Source of the DNA: Planctomycetota bacterium
Lineage (GTDB): Bacteria > Planctomycetota > Planctomycetia > Pirellulales > Lacipirellulaceae
Length of the DNA: 9,858 nucleotides
Assembly: GCA_024278035.1 (NCBI GenBank)
Contig: JAJRUA010000044.1
Coordinates: 1-9,858, forward strand
Reading direction: 5' to 3'
The notes below the pieces were generated by a model. That model worked only from the letters and a program-made list of their open reading frames with translations. It did no database searches and was not told the origin of the DNA. Below, piece by piece: positions 1 to 4,960 of this stretch (positions are counted from its first letter, which is position 1; every line of letters begins with the position of its first letter). Position numbers and translations under genes: made by a program.

Positions 1-127
1 CGGAGCCCGTATTATCCGATCGTTTCTCCTAGCCACAGGCGAAAGCCGACGGTGGAAGCAGGCAAGTCACGGCTTCCACCTGCGGCAAAGAGAGAGGATT
101 TCCCGTTTTTATCGTTGCACCCGAACC
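1..127. other. upstream flank, no recognisable gene
   Basis: No gene is recognised here. On the + strand, frame 3 stops at 30-32. Frame 1 stays open to the TGA at 169-171, and frame 2 stays open to the TAG at 236-238. Both predicted peptides are arginine-rich, resemble no family I know, and run through the promoter and hairpin described below, so I treat them as chance open frames. A truncated 3' end of an upstream gene cannot be excluded. The stretch also holds a small GGC-GAAA-GCC tetraloop hairpin (38-47) and a T-run (115-119). Confidence 0.4.
51..80. repeat. 9-bp perfect inverted repeat
   Basis: GGTGGAAGC (51-59) is the exact reverse complement of GCTTCCACC (72-80), with a 12-nt loop. 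An alternative pairing is GCAGG (58-62) with CCTGC (79-83). No T-run follows directly, so it is a poor intrinsic terminator. It could be a remnant of a dispersed palindrome or the end structure of an upstream transcript. Confidence 0.5.
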
Positions 128-156
128 TTGACGGTCCCCGCAGGTCATGCCATAGT
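128..156 (+). promoter_or_regulatory. sigma70-like promoter of the leuA leader
   Basis: The -35 box TTGACG (128-133) matches TTGACA at 5 of 6 positions. After a 17-bp spacer (134-150) comes the -10 box CATAGT (151-156), which matches TATAAT at 4 of 6, including the key second A and last T. Transcription would start near 163, about 16 nt before the leader-peptide start codon. That gives a leader RNA of roughly 140 nt up to the terminator, a typical size for an amino-acid attenuator. The boxes are seen directly; their use is inferred. Confidence 0.6.
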
Positions 157-178
157 TACGGGATTACTTGAGAGAAAC

Positions 179-238
179 ATGATGACCAGTGCTTGCCCCT
201 TTTTGCCGCTGCTACTACTTGCCCCGAGAGGGTCGTAG
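179..238 (+). CDS. leuL: leucine leader peptide (leuL-like)
   Basis: This is a 19-codon ORF encoding MMTSACPFLPLLLLAPRGS, ended by TAG (236-238). Five of its codons are leucine: TTG (203-205), then CTG-CTA-CTA-CTT in a row (209-220). Enterobacterial leuL peptides also carry four consecutive leucines. A weak Shine-Dalgarno-like GAGAG (170-174) lies 4 nt before the first ATG and 7 nt before the second. A promoter lies just upstream, and an intrinsic terminator begins 34 nt after the stop, ahead of leuA. The inferred role is regulatory: translation speed through the leucine run reports the level of charged leucyl-tRNA. One caution is that the same frame is open upstream to the window edge, so the peptide might be the tail of a longer ORF; the promoter position and RNA folding argue against that. 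The symbol is assigned by function and architecture, since such short peptides do not keep sequence similarity. Confidence 0.75.
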   Translation: MMTSACPFLPLLLLAPRGS

Positions 239-278
239 GGTAGCGCGCCACGCCAATCAGCATGTTGCCAGCACCCTG
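211..278 (+). promoter_or_regulatory. leucine attenuator: pause hairpin and antiterminator
   Basis: Two mutually exclusive folds can be drawn by hand. Hairpin 1:2 pairs 211-215 (GCTAC) with 240-244 (GTAGC) and 216-218 with 235-237 across a GG bulge. It is capped by CCC/GGG (223-225 with 230-232) around a GAGA tetraloop. Its 5' arm is the leucine codon run itself. Antiterminator 2:3 pairs 236-241 (TAGGGT) with 273-278 (ACCCTG) and 243-244 with 271-272, with A242 bulged. Strand 2 is therefore shared by 1:2 and 2:3, and strand 3 is shared with the terminator. A ribosome stalled on the leucine codons would block 1:2, allow 2:3 and prevent termination; free translation would leave 1:2 and the terminator. 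Pairings are seen directly; the mechanism follows known leu/his/trp attenuators. Confidence 0.72.
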
Positions 279-303
279 GGGCCCTTAGGCTTCAGGGTTT
301 TTT
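273..303 (+). terminator. intrinsic terminator/attenuator before leuA
   Basis: An uninterrupted 11-bp stem pairs 273-283 with 288-298 (two G-T wobbles at 279-292 and 280-291) around a CTTA loop. It is followed by a T-run that ends at 303 (298-303, the first T in the stem). This is the strongest terminator-like structure in the window. It lies 131 nt upstream of leuA and 34 nt after the leader-peptide stop, so it should control read-through into leuA. Between it and leuA (304-434) I see no second gene; the A+T-rich stretch around 341-357 could hold a weak secondary promoter, but no convincing box pair. Confidence 0.85.
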
Positions 304-434
304 CGTAGAGTTCTGCGGCATGCCTCCGGAACATAGTTGGGGTATTCATATTTTTTAGCCACTGGGCACCTTCCGACGTGCTCAGAGATAATGTTTTACT
401 CTTTTCGTTTTTATCGAACCGATTCCAAAAACTT

Positions 435-1985
435 ATGTCCGCCAAGAAATCCATCACGATTTTTGACACGACCCTCCGCGACGGCGAGCAATCGCCCGGT
501 GCCAGCATGAATCTGGCCGAGAAGCTCGAGGTGGCCCAGGCGCTTGTGGAACTCAAGGTCGATGTCATCGAGGCGGGATTTCCTATCGCTTCGCCAGGTG
601 ACTTTGAAGCCGTACGTGAAATCGCCCGAACTGTCCGCGGCGTACAAGTTTGTGGGCTCGCTCGTAGTAACGACAAAGACATTGATCGCGCGGGCGAAGC
701 GGTTCGCGAAGCGGAGCAGCCCCGCATCCATGTCTTTCTTGCTACCAGCGCTATTCATCGTGAGTTCAAACTCAAGATGGACAAAGAAGAAATAATCCGC
801 CGTGCTGTCGATAGCGTCCGACGGGCTCGCAACTTGTGTGACAACATCGAGTTTTCGCCCGAAGACGCTTCTCGCACAGAACTTGACTTCTTGTGCGAAG
901 TTGTCGAAGCGGCGATCACTGCTGGGGCGACAACGGTCAACATTCCTGACACGGTCGGCTATGCCACGCCGGCCCATATGGCCAACGTTATTCGGACGCT
1001 CATTGAACGCGTGCCGAATATCGATCAAGCCGTGATCAGCGCTCATTGCCACGACGACCTGGGGCTCGCCGTTGCCAACAGCTTGGCAGCGGTCGAAGCG
1101 GGGGCCGGACAGGTGGAATGCACGATCAACGGCATCGGCGAACGGGCGGGCAATTGTGCCCTTGAAGAAATTGTCATGGCACTCCGCACGCGTAGTGATT
1201 TTTATAGTGCTGATACACGGGTTGATTCGTCTCGGCTCGTGCCAACAAGCCGCCTCGTCTCGGGCATTACGGGGATGCAAGTCCAGCGTAACAAGGCGAT
1301 TGTCGGACGGAATGCCTTCGCCCATGAGTCGGGCATCCACCAGGATGGCATGCTCAAGGAGCCGACGACGTATGAAATCATGCGACCCGAGGATGTTGGG
1401 TTTACGAAGACCGACTTGGTTTTGGGCAAACATAGTGGTCGGGCCGCGTTGGCGGACCGGGCCGTGGCGCTCGGTTACCAATTGGATGCGGAGGAATTGA
1501 AATCGGTTTTTGCCGAGTTCAAGGAATTGGCGGACAAGAAGAAGGAGATTTTCGATGCCGACATTGCGGCCCTCATCGAGCATCGCAATGACTCCACCGG
1601 GGACGAATGGGTGCTTGTTTCCTATGAAGTAAAAACCACTTCCGGTGAAGTTCCTTCGGCAACAGCCACACTTCGCCGAGGTGATGAGCAAGTGACCGAA
1701 ACCTATTTCGGCGGCGATGGCCCCCTGGATGCGCTGTTCCGGGTGGTTGAGAAAATCACTGGAGCGAAGGTGCTTGTGCGAGACTATCGTGTCCATAGCG
1801 TCTCACGAGGCAAAGATGCCCAAGGGGAGGCAAACCTTGAAGTCGTGGCCGACAATCGGCTTTACCGAGGCCGTGGCGTCTCGACCGACACGGTCGAGGC
1901 AAGCACGATGGCGTTCGTTGCTGCTGTGAACCGCGTCCTCGCTGGCGGCGGACAACCACTTGACCAGCATCTCGATTCGATCTGA
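435..1985 (+). CDS. leuA: 2-isopropylmalate synthase
   Basis: This 516-aa cytoplasmic enzyme condenses acetyl-CoA with 2-oxoisovalerate to 2-isopropylmalate, the first committed step of leucine synthesis. The N-terminal TIM-barrel (about residues 5-270) has the family motif DTTLRDGEQ at 11-19, with Asp11 as metal ligand. The metal-binding His204-Cys-His206 is followed by DDLGLA, and Asn240 ends GERAGN. A linker region carries HESGIHQDG and LGKHSGR. The C-terminal 120 residues or so form the LeuA allosteric domain that binds leucine for feedback inhibition, so flux would be limited both by feedback and by the upstream attenuator. Length matches the full-length bacterial enzyme (about 520 aa). 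ATG 435 is chosen because the family motif begins 11 residues later; a GTG at 378 would add 19 residues unlike the family. No clear Shine-Dalgarno precedes it. No leuB, leuC or leuD is adjacent. Homocitrate or citramalate synthase is the nearest alternative, but the complete LeuA regulatory domain and leader fit leuA best. Confidence 0.97.
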   Translation: MSAKKSITIFDTTLRDGEQSPGASMNLAEKLEVAQALVELKVDVIEAGFPIASPGDFEAVREIARTVRGVQVCGLARSNDKDIDRAGEAVREAEQPRIHVFLATSAIHREFKLKMDKEEIIRRAVDSVRRARNLCDNIEFSPEDASRTELDFLCEVVEAAITAGATTVNIPDTVGYATPAHMANVIRTLIERVPNIDQAVISAHCHDDLGLAVANSLAAVEAGAGQVECTINGIGERAGNCALEEIVMALRTRSDFYSADTRVDSSRLVPTSRLVSGITGMQVQRNKAIVGRNAFAHESGIHQDGMLKEPTTYEIMRPEDVGFTKTDLVLGKHSGRAALADRAVALGYQLDAEELKSVFAEFKELADKKKEIFDADIAALIEHRNDSTGDEWVLVSYEVKTTSGEVPSATATLRRGDEQVTETYFGGDGPLDALFRVVEKITGAKVLVRDYRVHSVSRGKDAQGEANLEVVADNRLYRGRGVSTDTVEASTMAFVAAVNRVLAGGGQPLDQHLDSI

Positions 1986-2064
1986 TATTTTTCCATCACT
2001 CCTGTCTGTGATCTCCGTGGTGAATCGGGTAGTCTGCTAGCCAGATAACCTATTCTTCAAGTAC

Positions 2065-2068
2065 GGAG
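2065..2068 (+). promoter_or_regulatory. Shine-Dalgarno GGAG deciding a TTG start
   Basis: GGAG lies 7 nt before TTG 2076. No ATG or GTG lies in frame close by upstream, and the encoded protein starts directly into its first membrane helix, so this site supports TTG as the start of the antiporter gene. Confidence 0.6.
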
Positions 2069-2075
2069 CGACTCG

Positions 2076-3170
2076 TTGGATCCTGGACTTCTTACAATCT
2101 CAATTCTCGGCGGATTTGTTGGCCTGATTGTTGGTGGTGAGCTGCTCGTGCGCGGTGCGTCGAACCTCGCGGCGGCGGCTAAAGTGCCCCCACTCATTAT
2201 TGGCTTGACGGTGGTCGCCCTGGGGACCAGTGCGCCGGAACTCGCCGTCTCTGTCCAATCGTGCTATGCCGGCAAGACCGACTTGGCGGTGGGCAACATC
2301 GTGGGGAGCAACCTGTCGAACCTGCTGTTGATCCTTGGTGTGGCGGCAATGGTCGCCCCGCTCGCCGTGAACCGGCGGCTCTTTCGGCTCGATATTCCCG
2401 TGATGCTCGCCGCGGCAGCGTCGGTGCTGGCGCTCGGTTACGATGGCACCATTTCACGAGGCGAAGGAATCACCCTCGTCATCGCGACGGTACTGTATTT
2501 GAGTTGGACCATCGCCGAGGGACGCCGCGAAGCAGCTAATTCCAATGAAGCAAAGGCTCTCGAAGCAGAACTTTACGATCTCACCCCCCACGCTGCCCCG
2601 TCCACGATCCGTGAGATTCTTAGCAACGCCGCGTGCCTCGTCGGCGGTCTGATTCTGCTCGTCGGGGGATCGAATTGGCTGGTAAAGGGTTGCGTCGATT
2701 TGGCGACCCGGCTTGGCGTGGGGGAGCTGGTTATTGGCCTAACGGTCGTTGCGATCGGAACGTCGCTTCCAGAACTGGTGATCTCTGTGATGGCCGTCCT
2801 GCGAGGCAAGCGTGACCTGGCGGTGGGCAATGTCGTGGGGAGTAATATCCTTAACGTGCTGGCGGTCCTCGGTTTGTCAGCCGTGGTCGCTCCTGACGGC
2901 GTGAACGTTGCTCAGCAGTCGCTTCAGTTCGATATTCCGCTGATGATTGCCGTTTCGGCGGCCTGCCTCCCTATCTTTCTGACGGGGATGGGAATCAGCC
3001 GAATCGAGGGGGCCGGCATGGTGCTTTATTACTTAAGCTACCTGTCTTGGCTCGTTTATTCGTTCGGCATCGCGAAGGAGCCGCCTAATATAGGGTCTTT
3101 AATGGGATTCCTTACACCGCTAGCAGTGGCTATGTTAGGGCTCGCTTGGCACAGCCGGCTAAAAAGATAA
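2076..3170 (+). CDS. CaCA-family sodium/calcium antiporter
   Basis: This 364-aa polytopic inner-membrane protein belongs to the Ca2+:cation antiporter family (YrbG-like group), which exchanges cytoplasmic Ca2+ for external Na+ or K+. The two inverted alpha-repeats are plain. Repeat 1 has GTSAPE at 50-55 and GNIVGSN at 73-79. Repeat 2 has GTSLPE at 228-233 and GNVVGSN at 251-257. Glu55 and Glu233 are the expected ion-binding acidic residues. About ten membrane segments are visible, five before and five after a hydrophilic charged loop at about 148-180, as usual for the family. The internal duplication is visible even in the DNA, near 2283 and 2818. It starts at TTG with a GGAG site. It lies 90 bp after leuA, and no convincing terminator was found between them, so partial read-through is possible, but no functional link to leucine synthesis is evident. 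Substrate (Ca2+ or another divalent cation) cannot be settled from sequence. Confidence 0.93.
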   Translation: MDPGLLTISILGGFVGLIVGGELLVRGASNLAAAAKVPPLIIGLTVVALGTSAPELAVSVQSCYAGKTDLAVGNIVGSNLSNLLLILGVAAMVAPLAVNRRLFRLDIPVMLAAAASVLALGYDGTISRGEGITLVIATVLYLSWTIAEGRREAANSNEAKALEAELYDLTPHAAPSTIREILSNAACLVGGLILLVGGSNWLVKGCVDLATRLGVGELVIGLTVVAIGTSLPELVISVMAVLRGKRDLAVGNVVGSNILNVLAVLGLSAVVAPDGVNVAQQSLQFDIPLMIAVSAACLPIFLTGMGISRIEGAGMVLYYLSYLSWLVYSFGIAKEPPNIGSLMGFLTPLAVAMLGLAWHSRLKR

Positions 3171-3194
3171 GCAACAAAGCATGAAGCCATAAAT

Positions 3195-3270
3195 CCCCCT
3201 CCCCCTTTTTAGGGGGAGGGGGCTGACCTGAGTACACGGGTTCCTTTACCCCTCCCCTAAAAAGGGGAGG
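3195..3270. repeat. paired GC-rich stem-loops between transporter genes
   Basis: Stem-loop A is a perfect 12-bp stem (3195-3206 with 3211-3222) made of C5-T-C5-T against A-G5-A-G5, with a TTTT loop. Stem-loop B is an 8-bp stem (3251-3258 with 3263-3270) with an AAAA loop. The arms of A and B are near copies of each other, so A's 5' arm can also pair with B's 3' arm. The lack of a downstream T-run on the + strand makes a classical terminator unlikely for A alone. I favour a dispersed intergenic palindrome that may also stop transcription in both directions. Confidence 0.7.
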
Positions 3271-3335
3271 AGAAAGCACGTAAACCATACCGATCAAGTC
3301 TTCTCCATCTATCTCCTGTTCCCCGAGGCCCCGCC

Positions 3336-4670
3336 GTGAGTTCGGTTCAAATCCGCTTGTCTGTGATGATGTTCCTCCAGTTTTTTACTTGGGGGACTTG
3401 GTTTGTGACGCTTGCGCTTTGTCTGGGGGCCAATGGACTCAGTGAATCCATTGGGGGAGCGTATCAAAGCGCCCCGATTGCGGCGATGATCGCGCCCCTT
3501 TTCTTGGGGTTGATCGCTGACCGGCTGTTCCCGTCGCAGATCGTCCAAGGAGTGCTGATGCTCATCGGCGCTGGCCTGATGGTACTTGCCACGAAAGCTG
3601 TTGAAGCGGGCGATGGAGGGCGGGCAGTATGGCTCTTTATTGCTTACATGCTTTGTTACATGCCGACGCTTGGGCTGGGGAACTCGATTGCGTTTGCCAA
3701 TATCGACGATCCCAACAAATTCCCCGCGATTCGTGTTTGGGGAACGATCGGATGGATCGCTGCCGGCCTGTTGGTCGGAGCGCTCGGCTGGTCGAGTGAG
3801 ATCAACATTCTGTGGCTCGCTGCTGCCGCCTCTGCTGTGTTCGCCCTCTACAGCTTCACGCTTCCCCACACACCGCCACCAGCCAAAGGTAAACCCCTAA
3901 GTATCGGTAGCCTATTGATGGTCGATGCCTTTCGCATGTTGAGCAACGTGCCGTTCTTGATTTTTATGATCTGTTCCACCCTGATTTGTATCCCTCTTGC
4001 TTACTACTATAGTTTCGCGCCCGTGTTGCTAGCCAATGTTGGCTTTGAGCAGCCGGCTTCGACCATGACAATTGGTCAGATGAGCGAAATCTTCTTCATG
4101 CTGCTGATTCCGTTCTTTATCCGTCGGCTAGGCGTGAAATGGATGATTATGATTGGCATGGGAGCCTGGGTCCTGCGTTATGTCCTGTTTTCCTATGGCG
4201 CGTCGGGGCAAGTCACTTGGATGATCCTTTTAGCGGTCATTCTGCATGGTATTTGCTACGACTTTTTCTTCGTTACCGGTTTTATGTATACCGACAAGAA
4301 AGCCCCCGCCGATGTCCGTGGCCAAGCGCAAAGTATGCTCGTCTTTTTCACACAAGGAATTGGCATGTTCTTCGGCTTTAAGATTGCTGGCGAACAATTT
4401 GGGAAGGCAATGACCAATCAGGGGGCCTTGTCTGAGGCGATCACGGATGGTCGGACTGGCGAAACAGTCGGATTCCTCGAATCCTTTTCAAAAATGTTCA
4501 GTGTCTCCCTACCAGAGGGAATCGACTCAACGCTGCTAGCAGAGACGATGGCTCAGTGGAAAGAGTTTTGGCTTGTTCCCGCCTGCATGGCAGGAGCGAT
4601 CCTTGTTTTGTTTGCGGTCGCCTTCTGGGATCGGGTGGACACGAATTCAGAAGCGGACGAAACCGCCTGA
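3336..4670 (+). CDS. MFS nucleoside:H+ symporter (NupG/XapB-like)
   Basis: This 444-aa inner-membrane protein of about 12 helices belongs to the nucleoside:H+ symporter family of the major facilitator superfamily, which imports nucleosides with protons. Similarity to E. coli NupG, recalled from memory, runs the whole length: FLQF-x-x-WG at 13-20, YMPTLGL-x-N at 108-116, FP-x-IRVWGTIGW at 129-140, QMSE near 248-251, IPFFIRRLGVK at 258-268, AWVLRYVLFSYG at 277-288, and YDFFFVTG near 308-315. Length is slightly above NupG (about 418 aa), the excess lying in a cytoplasmic stretch near 355-395. GTG 3336 is the chosen start: GAGG (3325-3328) lies 7 nt upstream and the first helix follows at once. 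Many planctomycete relatives are annotated only as MFS transporters, so the actual substrate may differ from nucleosides. The following 290 bp hold only a palindrome and the OMF leader region. Confidence 0.88.
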   Translation: MSSVQIRLSVMMFLQFFTWGTWFVTLALCLGANGLSESIGGAYQSAPIAAMIAPLFLGLIADRLFPSQIVQGVLMLIGAGLMVLATKAVEAGDGGRAVWLFIAYMLCYMPTLGLGNSIAFANIDDPNKFPAIRVWGTIGWIAAGLLVGALGWSSEINILWLAAAASAVFALYSFTLPHTPPPAKGKPLSIGSLLMVDAFRMLSNVPFLIFMICSTLICIPLAYYYSFAPVLLANVGFEQPASTMTIGQMSEIFFMLLIPFFIRRLGVKWMIMIGMGAWVLRYVLFSYGASGQVTWMILLAVILHGICYDFFFVTGFMYTDKKAPADVRGQAQSMLVFFTQGIGMFFGFKIAGEQFGKAMTNQGALSEAITDGRTGETVGFLESFSKMFSVSLPEGIDSTLLAETMAQWKEFWLVPACMAGAILVLFAVAFWDRVDTNSEADETA

Positions 4671-4726
4671 ACGATAGCATTGACGCAAAGGCCAAAGCGG
4701 CAATGCCACTGCAAGCGATTGAGATT

Positions 4727-4785
4727 TAGCCCCTGGCGCAAGCCGGGGATCATGAAGACCAACCCCTGACTTGCGCCAGGGGCTA
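4727..4785. repeat. 16-bp perfect inverted repeat, REP-like or terminator
   Basis: TAGCCCCTGGCGCAAG (4727-4742) is the exact reverse complement of 4770-4785. Inside the 27-nt loop, GGGG (4745-4748) can pair with CCCC (4763-4766) to extend the stem. A T5 tract (4795-4799) lies 9 nt downstream, so the structure could end transcription of the symporter gene. Its parts recur at 7538-7561 (GCCGGGGAT shared exactly; CTTG-Y-GCC-R-GGGG shared as a pattern), which suggests a dispersed palindromic family. The rest of 4671-4960 shows no gene; the open frame before 4961 does not look coding. Confidence 0.75.
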
Positions 4786-4960
4786 TTGTCCCCATTTTTC
4801 TTTGCGCTCTCCCTACTCTGCTGATTCATTAAGCTACCGCCCCCGCCAGAGTCGATGCAACCGACAGAGCCCGCAATCTTTCCGCAAAACGGAATCTTGC
4901 AACGCTCTTATTGGTTCAACTTTATCTGACCCGAGCGACAGCTTGCTAGCGAATGCAATT

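Noticed and set aside
31..178. Cobalamin-type or other riboswitch upstream of leuA
   Set aside because: GCCAC and several short stems caught the eye, but the conserved boxes of known riboswitch classes are missing, and the promoter at 128-156 would start transcription after most of this stretch.
378..434. N-terminal extension of leuA to GTG 378
   Set aside because: The added 19 residues do not look like LeuA, and the family motif sits at the usual distance from ATG 435.
411..1796. A 461-codon open frame on the minus strand opposite leuA
   Set aside because: It lies wholly within leuA, whose catalytic motifs are unmistakable, and its translation resembles no family; it is a shadow of leuA codon structure.
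1995..2012. ATCAC/GTGAT hairpin after leuA as a terminator
   Set aside because: Only 5 bp with an 8-nt loop and no T-run behind it.
4897..4927. Possible promoter TTGCAA with TTATCT before the outer-membrane factor gene
   Set aside because: The -10 match is poor and the spacer is 19 bp, so it is not distinguishable from chance.
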